Shown: one piece after another, positions 1 through 8,454 of the stretch
Position numbering within the stretch: the first letter of the stretch is position 1
How the letters are laid out: each line of letters starts with the position of its first letter
NCBI RefSeq assembly: GCF_037992945.1
Contig: NZ_CP150304.1
Location: 1,677,501-1,741,500, forward strand
Direction: 5' to 3'
Source: Peribacillus sp. FSL E2-0218
GTDB lineage: Bacteria > Bacillota > Bacilli > Bacillales > DSM-1321
DNA length: 64,000 nucleotides
Translations under genes and position numbers: made by a program
Notes under the pieces: model-generated
The model's database searches: none
Told to the model about the DNA's origin: nothing
The model's input: only the letters and a program-made list of their open reading frames with translations

Positions 1-143
1 ACGATTACAGGACCTTGGAAGTGGCGCGCGAGGATGCCGCAAAACTGATTGCCTCCCAAAGCTTTTGGCATTCCCGGGAGTATGCACCGTTGCGTACCTA
101 TTTAGAGGGGACAGGGGTATTTACGGGAGAAAAGCTGGACTGA
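1..143 (+). CDS. recG: ATP-dependent DNA helicase RecG, C-terminal end (partial)
   Basis: Only the last 46 residues are present, read in the frame that starts at base 3 and stops at 141-143. The tail includes the stretches EDAAKLI, FWHSREYA and GTGVFTGEKLD, which I recognise as the RecG C-terminus of bacilli. RecG remodels stalled replication forks and Holliday junctions. In B. subtilis recG lies directly upstream of fapR, and the same order is seen here. The gene is cut by the window edge, so catalytic motifs cannot be checked. A terminator follows within 20 bp. Confidence 0.85.
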   Translation, partial: DYRTLEVAREDAAKLIASQSFWHSREYAPLRTYLEGTGVFTGEKLD

Positions 144-161
144 AATAATGAAAATCATTAG

Positions 162-202
162 CAGATTGCGAGAATTTCCACATTATCTTGCAATCTGTTT
201 TT
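162..202 (+). terminator. Rho-independent terminator after recG
   Basis: The arms CAGATTGCGAGA and TCTTGCAATCTG pair over 12 bp (one G-T) around a 12-nt loop and are followed by TTTTT. It ends the recG transcript. Its 3' arm also contains the -35 element of the fapR promoter. Confidence 0.8.
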
Positions 203-216
203 AAAATATATATACT
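188..216 (+). promoter_or_regulatory. Sigma-A promoter of the fapR operon
   Basis: A -35 TTGCAA (188-193) and a -10 TATACT (211-216) are separated by exactly 17 bp. Transcription would start near 222-224, inside the FapR operator. The -35 lies within the descending arm of the recG terminator. Confidence 0.75.
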
Positions 217-219
217 ACT

Positions 220-237
220 ATTAGTACCTAGTCATAA
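220..237 (+). promoter_or_regulatory. FapR operator
   Basis: The sequence ATTAGTACCTAGTCATAA closely matches the FapR box known from Bacillus (ATTAGTACCTRGTCTTAAT). It overlaps the predicted transcription start of fapR, so the repressor would block initiation. In the known system malonyl-CoA releases FapR from DNA. It is the only clear match I noticed in the window. Confidence 0.85.
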
Positions 238-259
238 TACTACGGATGGTGACCTTCAA

Positions 260-817
260 ATGCGAAGAAACAAGAAGGAACGCCAGCAATTATTAATCGA
301 TACGATTAAACAGAATCCTTTTGTAACGGATGAGGAGCTGGCTGAAAAATATTCGGTGAGCGTCCAGACAATTAGGCTTGATCGTCTTGAATTATCGATA
401 CCTGAACTGCGTGAACGCATTAAGAACGTAGCCGAGAAAAAATTCAGTGACGAAATCAGGGCTTTGCCTTTGGATGAAATCATCGGGGAAGTAATAGATC
501 TCAATTTAGATGACAATGCCATTTCGATTTTGGATATAAAAAAAGAACATGTCTTCAAGCGGAACGGAATTGCCAGGGGGCATCACCTTTTTGCCCAAGC
601 GAATTCATTAGCAGTGGCAGTCATGAATGATGAATTGGCACTGACAGCAAAGGCATCCATTTTATTTACTCGTTCCGTAAAGGAAAATGAAAGAGTGGTA
701 GCCAAAGCGAAGGTTAAAAGCGTGGACCATACCAATGATCGATCAGTGGTGGAGGTCAGAAGCTACGTAGGTAATGAGCTGGTTTTTAAAGGCGAGTTCG
801 AAATGTATCGCTCTTAA
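260..817 (+). CDS. fapR: Transcription factor FapR, malonyl-CoA-responsive repressor of lipid synthesis
   Basis: This 185-residue protein matches B. subtilis FapR (188 aa) along its length. The N-terminus MRRNKKERQQ leads into a helix-turn-helix around residues 20-45 (DEELAEKYSVS, QTIRLDR). The C-terminal part is the hot-dog-fold effector domain, with the conserved GHHLFAQANSLA segment. The family represses fatty acid and phospholipid genes and is released by malonyl-CoA. The ATG at 260 is chosen over an in-frame ATG at 188: the earlier one lies in the promoter, and residue 1 at 260 matches the known N-terminus. An operator overlaps its own start point, so it is autoregulated. It heads the plsX-fabD-fabG-acpP run. 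Confidence 0.95.
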   Translation: MRRNKKERQQLLIDTIKQNPFVTDEELAEKYSVSVQTIRLDRLELSIPELRERIKNVAEKKFSDEIRALPLDEIIGEVIDLNLDDNAISILDIKKEHVFKRNGIARGHHLFAQANSLAVAVMNDELALTAKASILFTRSVKENERVVAKAKVKSVDHTNDRSVVEVRSYVGNELVFKGEFEMYRS

Positions 818-841
818 CTTTCTAGTAAAGGATGAATGAAC

Positions 842-1828
842 ATGAAAATCACGATAGATGCAATGGGCGGAGATCACGCGCCTAAAGCACAGGTTTTAGG
901 TGCGATGAAAGCTGTCGAGGCTTTTTCCGATGTGGAAATCACCTTGGTCGGGAATGAAGCCGAGATCAACCAAGACTTGATCAAACATGGCCGGATAAAG
1001 GTCGTACATACTGAAGATAAAATATTGAGTACCGATGAGCCTGTTCGGGCGGTTCGCCGCAAGAAAAGTGCCTCGATGGTATTGGCTGCACAACAAGTGG
1101 CAGATGGGGATGCCGACGCATGCATTTCATCAGGCAATACAGGAGCGCTTATGGCTGCAGGTTTGTTTGTTGTCGGAAGAATCGATGGCATCGAACGTCC
1201 GGCATTGGCACCGACACTGCCGACAATTGACGGAAAAGGATTTGTCCTGCTTGATGTGGGCGCTAACTCCGATGCGAAACCCGAGCATCTGCTGCAATTC
1301 GCGATAATGGGTTCCGTGTATGCCCAAAAAGTACGCGGAATAGATAAGCCGCGTGTCGGGCTATTGAATATCGGGACAGAAGAAAAAAAGGGGAATGAAT
1401 TGACCAAGCATGCTTTCTCACTGCTGCAGCAGTCATCGGAAATCTCCTTTATTGGTAATGTTGAAGCACGAGACCTTCTAAATGGACCGGCCGATGTGGT
1501 CGTTACGGATGGATTCACGGGAAATATGGTGTTGAAGACACTGGAAGGTACGGCTATGAGCGTGTTCACCATGTTGAAATCGGCTTTGATGAGCAACTTG
1601 AAGAGCAAGTTGGCTGCTGCCATGGTGAAGCCGGAATTAAAGGTCATTAAAAATCAAATGGACTATTCGGAGTATGGCGGTGCAGGATTGTTCGGCCTGA
1701 AGGCTCCTGTCATCAAGGCGCATGGATCTTCGGATGCGAATGCCATCTATAATGCGATACGCCAGACTCGCGACATGGTTGGTCATGACGTCATCCCGAC
1801 CATTGCGAAGACGATAGAAAAACAATAA
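842..1828 (+). CDS. plsX: Phosphate acyltransferase PlsX
   Basis: PlsX converts acyl-ACP and phosphate to acyl-phosphate, the donor for PlsY in phosphatidic acid synthesis. It is a peripheral membrane enzyme. The 328-residue product starts MKITIDAMGGDHAP, the family signature at the N-terminus. It also carries SSGNTGALMAAG and DGFTGNM, both conserved in PlsX. An upstream in-frame ATG at 836 would add two residues. AAAGG at 827-831 is better spaced for 842 (10 nt) than for 836 (4 nt). It sits 24 bp after fapR and is expected to be under FapR control from the upstream promoter. Confidence 0.95.
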   Translation: MKITIDAMGGDHAPKAQVLGAMKAVEAFSDVEITLVGNEAEINQDLIKHGRIKVVHTEDKILSTDEPVRAVRRKKSASMVLAAQQVADGDADACISSGNTGALMAAGLFVVGRIDGIERPALAPTLPTIDGKGFVLLDVGANSDAKPEHLLQFAIMGSVYAQKVRGIDKPRVGLLNIGTEEKKGNELTKHAFSLLQQSSEISFIGNVEARDLLNGPADVVVTDGFTGNMVLKTLEGTAMSVFTMLKSALMSNLKSKLAAAMVKPELKVIKNQMDYSEYGGAGLFGLKAPVIKAHGSSDANAIYNAIRQTRDMVGHDVIPTIAKTIEKQ

Positions 1829-1855
1829 TAAATCATAGAGGCAGGGGAGTAACAG

Positions 1856-2803
1856 ATGGGTAAAATTGCTTTTGTCTTTCCAGGACAAGGTTCACAATCA
1901 ATAGGAATGGGGCTAAGCTTATATCAGGAAAACGAGCGTGCTCAGCAGATTTTTCGAACAGCGGATGAAAAACTTGATTTACCGCTATCTGAACTTATCT
2001 TTAATGGTACACAGCAGGAATTGACGGTAACCTACAATGCACAGCCAGCTTTATTGACTACAAGTTATGCGCTGGTCAGCGCTTTGGAAGAAGCGGGAAT
2101 CAAAGCGGATTATACAGCGGGCCATAGCTTGGGTGAATATACGGCTTTAGTGGCAGCTGGTGCCATCTCTTTTGAAGATGCCGTATATACCGTTCGTAAA
2201 CGTGGGGAGTTCATGGAAGCGGCTGTGCCGAATGGTCAAGGTTCAATGGCAGCGGTGCTTGGCATGGATCGTGAAGCTCTGGCTGAAGTGACTTCTGAAA
2301 TATCTGCCGCAGGCGAATCCGTCCAATTGGCCAATATAAATTGTCCGGGGCAAATCGTCATTTCCGGTACGGCTGAAGGGGTTAAACTGGCCAGTGCAAA
2401 AGCGAAGGGAAATGGAGCCAAAAGGGCACTTCCCCTTGAAGTGAGCGGCCCCTTCCATTCTGAATTGATGAAACCAGCGGCAGAAAAACTACAAGGTGTC
2501 CTGGAGGAAGTGACCATCCAGCAAGCAGCTATTCCCGTCATTTCGAATGTAACGGCCAAGCCGATTACTGAACCTGTAGAAATTAAAGGGAAATTAATTG
2601 AGCAGCTGTATTCCCCAGTACTTTGGGAGGACAGCGTCAGAACATTGCTTGATTTGGGTGTCGATACGTTCATCGAGGTAGGACCGGGGAAAGTTTTGGG
2701 CGGATTGATCAAGAAGATTGACCGTTCCGTGCAAATCCATTCCGTATCCGATCTAGAAACCCTTACTAAAACGGTTGAAACATTAAAGGAGGCACAAGCA
2801 TGA
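1856..2803 (+). CDS. fabD: Malonyl-CoA:ACP transacylase FabD
   Basis: FabD moves the malonyl group from CoA to acyl carrier protein to feed fatty acid elongation. The 315-residue protein has the oxyanion motif FPGQGSQ near residue 8 and the nucleophile elbow GHSLGEY with Ser91. Arg116 lies in KRGEFM, and the catalytic His201 in SGPFHSELM. Length and motifs are standard. A GGGGAG ribosome site precedes the ATG. The stop codon overlaps the fabG start by 4 bp (ATGA), so the two are probably translationally coupled. Confidence 0.96.
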   Translation: MGKIAFVFPGQGSQSIGMGLSLYQENERAQQIFRTADEKLDLPLSELIFNGTQQELTVTYNAQPALLTTSYALVSALEEAGIKADYTAGHSLGEYTALVAAGAISFEDAVYTVRKRGEFMEAAVPNGQGSMAAVLGMDREALAEVTSEISAAGESVQLANINCPGQIVISGTAEGVKLASAKAKGNGAKRALPLEVSGPFHSELMKPAAEKLQGVLEEVTIQQAAIPVISNVTAKPITEPVEIKGKLIEQLYSPVLWEDSVRTLLDLGVDTFIEVGPGKVLGGLIKKIDRSVQIHSVSDLETLTKTVETLKEAQA

Positions 2804-3543
2804 TCCTCAAAGGCAAAAAGGCACTCGTAACGGGAGCGTCAAGGGGCATTGGCAGGGAAGTGGCGTTAGAGCTTGCCCATCAGGGAGCGGATGTTGCCAT
2901 CAATTATTCCGGCAGTGAAGCGAAAGCGAATGAAGTGGTCGATGAAATCAAGGCTTTGGGCCGTGAAGCATTCGCCATTCAATGCGATGTTGCCAATGGT
3001 GAATCAGTGACTAACATGGTCAAAGAAGTCGTCGAACGGTTCGGCCGCGTGGATATCCTGGTAAACAATGCCGGAATCACACGCGATAACTTATTGATGC
3101 GCATGAAAGAAGATGAGTGGGATGCAGTGATCAATACGAACCTTAAAGGCGTTTTCCTTTGCACAAAAGCGGTCACCAGGCAAATGATGAAGCAGCGCAG
3201 CGGCAGGATCATAAATATGGCATCGATCGTCGGCGTAAGCGGAAATGCAGGTCAGGCCAATTATGTGGCGGCGAAGGCGGGCGTAATCGGCCTGACCAAA
3301 ACCACTGCGAAGGAACTTGCTTCAAGAGGGATAACGGTCAATGCGATTGCTCCCGGCTTCATCTCGACTGATATGACTGGGGAATTGCCTGAAGATGTCC
3401 AAAAAGCGATGCTGGACCAAATTCCACTGGCGCGTTTCGGTGACCCTAAAGAAGTCGCATCTGTCGCATCTTTCCTTGCTTCAGACTCCAGCAAATATAT
3501 GACTGGACAAACACTTCATGTAGATGGCGGCATGGTTATGTAA
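2800..3543 (+). CDS. fabG: 3-oxoacyl-ACP reductase FabG
   Basis: FabG is the NADPH-dependent reductase that makes 3-hydroxyacyl-ACP in each elongation round. The 247-residue protein is a classical short-chain dehydrogenase. It has TGASRGIG (11-18) for the cofactor and NNAG (89-92). The catalytic residues are Asn114, Ser142, Tyr155 and Lys159 (YVAAK). It overlaps fabD by 4 bp and precedes acpP by 57 bp. Membership in the FapR operon and the ACP next door support FabG over other short-chain dehydrogenases. Confidence 0.95.
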   Translation: MILKGKKALVTGASRGIGREVALELAHQGADVAINYSGSEAKANEVVDEIKALGREAFAIQCDVANGESVTNMVKEVVERFGRVDILVNNAGITRDNLLMRMKEDEWDAVINTNLKGVFLCTKAVTRQMMKQRSGRIINMASIVGVSGNAGQANYVAAKAGVIGLTKTTAKELASRGITVNAIAPGFISTDMTGELPEDVQKAMLDQIPLARFGDPKEVASVASFLASDSSKYMTGQTLHVDGGMVM

Positions 3544-3550
3544 GTTTTCT

Positions 3551-3578
3551 TTGATTTTTTTCGAATTTAATTTATAAT
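3551..3578 (+). promoter_or_regulatory. Possible extra promoter for acpP
   Basis: TTGATT (3551-3556) and a perfect TATAAT (3573-3578) are spaced 16 bp apart in the fabG-acpP gap. Initiation near 3585 would leave a leader of only about 16 nt, beginning in the ribosome site, which makes me cautious. An internal promoter would raise the supply of ACP over the rest of the operon. Confidence 0.4.
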
Positions 3579-3600
3579 GTCTTGAGGGGAGGTGAACAAA

Positions 3601-3834
3601 TTGGCAGATGTATTAGAAAGAGTAACGAAAATCGTTGTGGATCGTTTGAACGTAGAAGAATCAGAAGTGAAACTTGAAGCTTCTTTCAAAGAAGATCTTG
3701 GTGCCGATTCCCTAGATGTAGTTGAACTAGTCATGGAATTCGAAGACGAGTTCGATATGGAAATTTCGGACGACGACGCTGAAAAAATCGCCACAGTAGG
3801 TGATGCTGTGAATTACATACAAAGCACTATGTAA
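3601..3834 (+). CDS. acpP: Acyl carrier protein
   Basis: This small acidic carrier (77 aa) holds growing acyl chains on 4'-phosphopantetheine. The attachment motif GADSLDV is present with Ser37. I start it at TTG 3601, giving MADVLERV, which matches the family N-terminus. The longer GTG start at 3592 would lie inside the ribosome site GGGGAGGTG. A TTG start is unusual for such an abundant protein. A terminator follows 19 bp after the stop. Confidence 0.95.
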   Translation: MADVLERVTKIVVDRLNVEESEVKLEASFKEDLGADSLDVVELVMEFEDEFDMEISDDDAEKIATVGDAVNYIQSTM

Positions 3835-3852
3835 TGTATGGTCTTTTGACTA

Positions 3853-3884
3853 AAAGCTCCGTTTTTAACGGGGCTTTCTCTTGT
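3853..3884 (+). terminator. Terminator after acpP
   Basis: AAAGCTCCGT and ACGGGGCTTT pair over 10 bp with one G-T around a TTTTA loop, followed by a T-rich tail. It closes the fapR-acpP operon. Confidence 0.75.
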
Positions 3885-4016
3885 AATGAAAGAAGTTTAA
3901 GGAAAGCTGCTTGATATAAGGGAATGATGATTGGCTAAAGCAAGCTTCTTGCTGCCTGACAGTGGTTGACGGTTAGTTTTCTTTAAGCGAATTATCATGT
4001 ATGATGGTACATAGGA

Positions 4017-4050
4017 AAGCTTGACAGGAATTCCTGCCAGGTTTCTTTTT
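4017..4050 (+). terminator. Palindromic hairpin with T-tract upstream of rnc
   Basis: Two 14-nt arms centred on GGAATTCC at 4027-4034 pair with one A-C mismatch and two G-T wobbles, followed by CTTTTT. It has the shape of a terminator but lies 48 bp before rnc and about 140 bp after the acpP terminator. It could attenuate a transcript running into rnc, or end a short leader RNA. I saw no clean promoter between 3885 and 4016. Confidence 0.5.
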
Positions 4051-4097
4051 ATATATTGGAAAAATATGCTTTTTTGAACCGTTGTGGAGGGTTTTAA

Positions 4098-4844
4098 GTG
4101 ATACGTAGGAACGGAAATAATCGTAAACCATCAATCAAGGATAATAAATTTAAACAGTTGCAAGAAAGTCTTGGTTTTCATTTTCAGGATGAAAATTTAT
4201 TGAAACAAGCTTTTACACATTCATCTTATGTGAATGAGCATCGCCGTAAGCCTTATGAAGATAACGAAAGGCTTGAATTCTTGGGAGACGCTGTACTGGA
4301 ACTGACCATCTCTAAATACTTGTATCAAAAATACCCGATGATGAGCGAGGGCGAACTGACCAAATTAAGGGCAGCCATCGTGTGCGAACCCTCGCTTGTT
4401 GCTTTTGCCAATAGTCTTTCCTACGGGGAATATGTATTACTCGGAAAAGGGGAAGAAATGACAGGCGGAAGGGAACGGCCTGCGATGTTAGCGGATGTAT
4501 TCGAAGCATATATCGGGGCGTTGTACCTTGACCAAGGGTTGGAGTCGGTTGTGCAGTTTTTGAATAATGTTGTGTTTCCGAAGATAGACGAGGGTGCTTT
4601 TTCTCATGTGATGGATTATAAAAGCCAGCTTCAAGAGCTGATCCAGCGTGATGCTATCGGTGTCCTGCAATATAAAATCCTGCAGGAGAAAGGGCCGGCC
4701 CATAACCGGGAGTTCGTTTCCACCGTCTCTTTGAACGGGGTAGAGCTCGGCACTGGTTTAGGAAAGTCCAAAAAAGAAGCGGAGCAGCATGCAGCCGAGC
4801 ATGCATTGATCGTCTTAAAAGAAAAAAATCAACAAGATAGTTGA
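4098..4844 (+). CDS. rnc: Ribonuclease III
   Basis: RNase III cuts double-stranded RNA, including the 30S rRNA precursor. The 248-residue protein has the catalytic signature NERLEFLGDAVL with Glu60 and Asp64, and a second metal ligand region ADVFEAY (Glu136). A dsRNA-binding domain occupies about 175-245. The start is GTG at 4098 with GGAGG 7 bp upstream. In B. subtilis the gene (rncS) precedes smc, as here. The smc ribosome site begins a few bases after the stop, so co-transcription with smc is likely. Confidence 0.95.
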   Translation: MIRRNGNNRKPSIKDNKFKQLQESLGFHFQDENLLKQAFTHSSYVNEHRRKPYEDNERLEFLGDAVLELTISKYLYQKYPMMSEGELTKLRAAIVCEPSLVAFANSLSYGEYVLLGKGEEMTGGRERPAMLADVFEAYIGALYLDQGLESVVQFLNNVVFPKIDEGAFSHVMDYKSQLQELIQRDAIGVLQYKILQEKGPAHNREFVSTVSLNGVELGTGLGKSKKEAEQHAAEHALIVLKEKNQQDS

Positions 4845-4864
4845 ACAGTAGAGGAGGAAAGGTC

Positions 4865-7800
4865 ATGTTCCTCAAACGCTTGGACGTTGTAGGATTTAAA
4901 TCTTTCGCAGAGAAGATATCGATTGATTTTGTACCTGGTGTCACGGCAGTGGTTGGACCGAACGGAAGCGGTAAAAGCAATGTGACCGATGCAGTCCGAT
5001 GGGTACTTGGAGAGCAGTCTGCGAAATCGCTTCGTGGCGCAAAAATGGAAGATATCATTTTTTCGGGGAGTGACACGAGGAAAGCGTTGAATTTTGCAGA
5101 AGTATCCTTGACCCTTGATAACGAGACCAATTCCCTGCCGATAGACTTTCATGAAGTAAGCGTGACGAGAAGGGTATACCGATCGGGAGAAAGTGAATTT
5201 TTCATTAATAATCAAGGATGCCGCTTGAAAGACATCATAGATTTGTTCATGGATTCAGGCCTTGGCCGTGAAGCGTTTTCGATAATCAGTCAGGGGAAAG
5301 TCGAAGAAATCCTAAGCAGCAAAGCAGAAGAAAGACGTGTGATCTTTGAAGAAGCAGCAGGTGTCCTCAAATATAAAACAAGAAAACGAAAAGCGGAATC
5401 GAAGCTGACTGAAACACAGGATAATTTGAACCGTGTCCATGATATCCTCCATGAATTGGAGGGGCAGGTTGAACCCTTAAAAATCCAATCCTCCCTTGCC
5501 AAGGAATTTTTGGAGAAAAAAGACGAGCTTGAACAAATTGAAGTTGCTTTAACCGTGTTTGAAATTGAAGAACTTTATGAAAAATGGGAAAAGCTGTCCC
5601 ATGATCTAGAAAAGCATAATGAAATGGAGCAGCAAATGGCAGGGCAGCTTCATGAACGGGAAGCGCATCTCAAAAAGCTCCGGGATAATCTGGCTACGCT
5701 CGAAACATCAATCAATGAGCTTCAGGAGATTCTCCTGAACGCGAGTGAGGAACTTGAAAAGCTTGAAGGCCGTAAAGAAGTATTGAAGGAACGGAAAAAA
5801 AATGCTGCCCAAAACAAATCACAGCTTGAAAGAGCGATCGTGGAAGGCGAGACCATGGTCAAGCGCCTCTCTGTCCAACAGCAAAGTGAAAGGGAAATCC
5901 TCCATGCGCTGCATTCGGAAGTGAACGGCATCCAGGAAACCTTATATGAAAAACAAAAAAGCCTGGGGCTTTTCAATAGCGATATCGAAGCCGTGATTGA
6001 AGCGAAAAAAAGTGATTATATTGAGTGGCTGAACAAGCAGGCAACGGCCAAGAACGAAAAACAGTATCTGCTTCAGCAGCTCACGCAGCAGGAGCATAAA
6101 AACGTTAAACTGGATTCGGAAAATGAAAAGTTCCTAATTGAAAGAAATGATATCACCGCAAAAAAACGGGAGTATTCACAGCGGATGGACAAGGTGACCA
6201 AGCAGCTTGAAGAGCATGTCTCGGTTTTCAGGAATCAGCAGAATAAACTGGATGCGGCTAAAGATGTGTATCAAAAGCAAGAAACCACTCTTTATAAAGC
6301 TTATCAATTCCTTCAACAGGCCAAGTCTCGCAAAGAGCTTCTTGAAGAAATGGAAGAAGACTATGCAGGCTTCTTTCAAGGTGTTAAAGAAGTTTTGAAA
6401 GCGAAAGAAAAGCTTTCAGGCATTGAAGGCGCAGTCGCAGAGTTGATAAAGGTGCCAAAGGAGTATGAAACGGCCATCGAAACGGCCCTGGGCGGAGCGA
6501 TGCAGCATGTTGTCGTCGAACGCGAAGAGCATGCACGTGAAGCCATTTCCTTCTTGAAGAAGAATAGATATGGACGTGCTACGTTCTTGCCGTTATCCGT
6601 CATAAAGGCAAGGGAAATTTCATCAAGTCAATTATCGATGCTGAAAAGCCATGCAGCATTTGTCGGGACAGGCTCCTCTTTGATCCAATATGATGTCAGG
6701 CATGCTGCAATCGCCGAAAACCTGCTAGGAACGGTCATCATCACCACCGATTTAAAGGGTGCGAACGACCTGGCCAAAATGATGCAGCATCGCTTTCGTT
6801 TCGTAACGCTCGAAGGCGATATCGTCAATCCAGGCGGTTCAATGACTGGTGGGGCGCTAAAGCAAAAAACGACCTCTCTGCTTTCAAGGAAGACCGAATT
6901 GGAAGAACTCCATCAAAAACTTTCCGCAATGGAAGCAAAAACGAACCAGCTGGAAAAGCAGGTCAAACAGCTGAAAGTGGATGTCGGTGTTCAAGAGCAA
7001 ACGCTTGAACAAACGAGAAAAACGGGGGAGGATCTCCGGTTACAGGAGCAAACCCTGAAGGGCGAACTGCGTGAAGTCGAATTGCAGGAAAGAAACGTTA
7101 ATGACCGGCTTCACCTGTATGATTTGGATAAAAACTCTTATTTGGAAGAGCAACAACAAAAAATGGCCAGATTGGAAGAGTTGGAAGAGTTATTGAAGTC
7201 ATGCAAAACGGAAATCGAAGCGCTTGACAAGTTGATTTCAGACATGACAGCACAAAAACAATCTCAACAATCTTCAAAAGAAAGTCTTGCTGAAGAAACG
7301 AATGAGCTAAAGGTAACACTGGCGTCCAAGCGTGGGCTGCTGCAAAACCAAAAAGAAAAATTGGAACGCATTGAATTTGATCTTGCAAAGGAAACGAGCA
7401 AGCTTGCCGAAAATAAAGATGACTTGGGGCTTCTGACAAATGAAATGACGGACAGTTCAAGCGGCGAAGAGACACTCGAGGATATGGCCCAGCAAAAATT
7501 GCTTGATAAAAACGGGGCCATTGAAGGGATTGCCAGTAAAAAACAAGAGAAAAATGAGCTTCTTTCACAAGTTGAAACGCTTGAATTGGCCTTGAAGGAA
7601 GAAAATAGGGTTTATAAAGGCGTTATCGAAGTGATAAAAGATGAAGAGGTCAAATTAACTCGGTTGGACATGGAACTTGAAAATCGCCTTGACCATTTAA
7701 GGGAAGAGTATACGCTATCCTATGAAGGGGCCAAGGAACGGTATCCATTGATGCTCCCTGTAGAAGAAGCACGCAAAAAAGTGAAGCTCATCAAGCTGGC

Positions 7801-8428
7801 GATCGAGGAATTGGGGACGGTCAATCTAGGTGCGATCGAGGAATACGCCCGTGTAGCTGAACGCTATGAATTCCTGATGAGTCAAAAGGAAGATCTCCAA
7901 CAGGCAAAAGACACATTATTCCAAGTCATAGATGAGATGGATGATGAGATGAAACGTCGCTTTGCTGATACCTTCTATTCGATACGGGAGCAATTCGAAC
8001 AGGTGTTCAAAGCTTTATTTGGCGGGGGAAGAGCGGAGCTGAAGCTGACGAATCCCGATGATCTGCTGCATACAGGGGTAGATATCATTGCACAGCCACC
8101 AGGTAAAAAACTGCAGAACTTAAGTCTTTTATCCGGGGGAGAACGGGCACTGACGGCAATTGCCCTATTATTCTCCATCCTGAAAGTGAGGCCGGTGCCT
8201 TTCTGTATCCTTGATGAGGTCGAGGCAGCACTCGATGAGGCGAATGTCGTCCGGTTCAGCCAATTCTTAAGGAAGTTCAGCAGGGAAACGCAGTTTATCG
8301 TCATCACCCACCGGAAAGGTACGATGGAAGAGGCTGATGTCCTCTACGGGATTACGATGCAGGAGTCAGGTGTGTCCAAGCTTGTTTCTGTCCGGATGGA
8401 AGAGTCGGAAAACTTTATCGAAGTGTAA
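4865..8428 (+). CDS. smc: Chromosome partition protein SMC
   Basis: SMC is the ATPase of the ScpAB condensin that compacts and segregates the chromosome. The 1187-residue length equals the B. subtilis protein to within a residue. The N-terminal head has Walker A GPNGSGKS (31-38). Two long coiled coils flank a hinge at about 510-670, which contains GGSMTGGALK. The C-terminal head has LSGGERAL and Walker B ILDEVEAALDE. The ATG at 4865 follows GAGGAGGAAAGG. An in-frame TTG at 4841 overlaps the rnc stop and would sit before the ribosome site, so I reject it. Confidence 0.97.
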   Translation: MFLKRLDVVGFKSFAEKISIDFVPGVTAVVGPNGSGKSNVTDAVRWVLGEQSAKSLRGAKMEDIIFSGSDTRKALNFAEVSLTLDNETNSLPIDFHEVSVTRRVYRSGESEFFINNQGCRLKDIIDLFMDSGLGREAFSIISQGKVEEILSSKAEERRVIFEEAAGVLKYKTRKRKAESKLTETQDNLNRVHDILHELEGQVEPLKIQSSLAKEFLEKKDELEQIEVALTVFEIEELYEKWEKLSHDLEKHNEMEQQMAGQLHEREAHLKKLRDNLATLETSINELQEILLNASEELEKLEGRKEVLKERKKNAAQNKSQLERAIVEGETMVKRLSVQQQSEREILHALHSEVNGIQETLYEKQKSLGLFNSDIEAVIEAKKSDYIEWLNKQATAKNEKQYLLQQLTQQEHKNVKLDSENEKFLIERNDITAKKREYSQRMDKVTKQLEEHVSVFRNQQNKLDAAKDVYQKQETTLYKAYQFLQQAKSRKELLEEMEEDYAGFFQGVKEVLKAKEKLSGIEGAVAELIKVPKEYETAIETALGGAMQHVVVEREEHAREAISFLKKNRYGRATFLPLSVIKAREISSSQLSMLKSHAAFVGTGSSLIQYDVRHAAIAENLLGTVIITTDLKGANDLAKMMQHRFRFVTLEGDIVNPGGSMTGGALKQKTTSLLSRKTELEELHQKLSAMEAKTNQLEKQVKQLKVDVGVQEQTLEQTRKTGEDLRLQEQTLKGELREVELQERNVNDRLHLYDLDKNSYLEEQQQKMARLEELEELLKSCKTEIEALDKLISDMTAQKQSQQSSKESLAEETNELKVTLASKRGLLQNQKEKLERIEFDLAKETSKLAENKDDLGLLTNEMTDSSSGEETLEDMAQQKLLDKNGAIEGIASKKQEKNELLSQVETLELALKEENRVYKGVIEVIKDEEVKLTRLDMELENRLDHLREEYTLSYEGAKERYPLMLPVEEARKKVKLIKLAIEELGTVNLGAIEEYARVAERYEFLMSQKEDLQQAKDTLFQVIDEMDDEMKRRFADTFYSIREQFEQVFKALFGGGRAELKLTNPDDLLHTGVDIIAQPPGKKLQNLSLLSGGERALTAIALLFSILKVRPVPFCILDEVEAALDEANVVRFSQFLRKFSRETQFIVITHRKGTMEEADVLYGITMQESGVSKLVSVRMEESENFIEV

Positions 8429-8454
8429 ATTCATGAATGAGAGGAAGTGGGACA

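Noticed and set aside
874..1647. 257-codon open frame on the minus strand
   Set aside because: It lies antisense to plsX, has no recognisable motif, and plsX is certain. It is a shadow of the coding strand's codon pattern.
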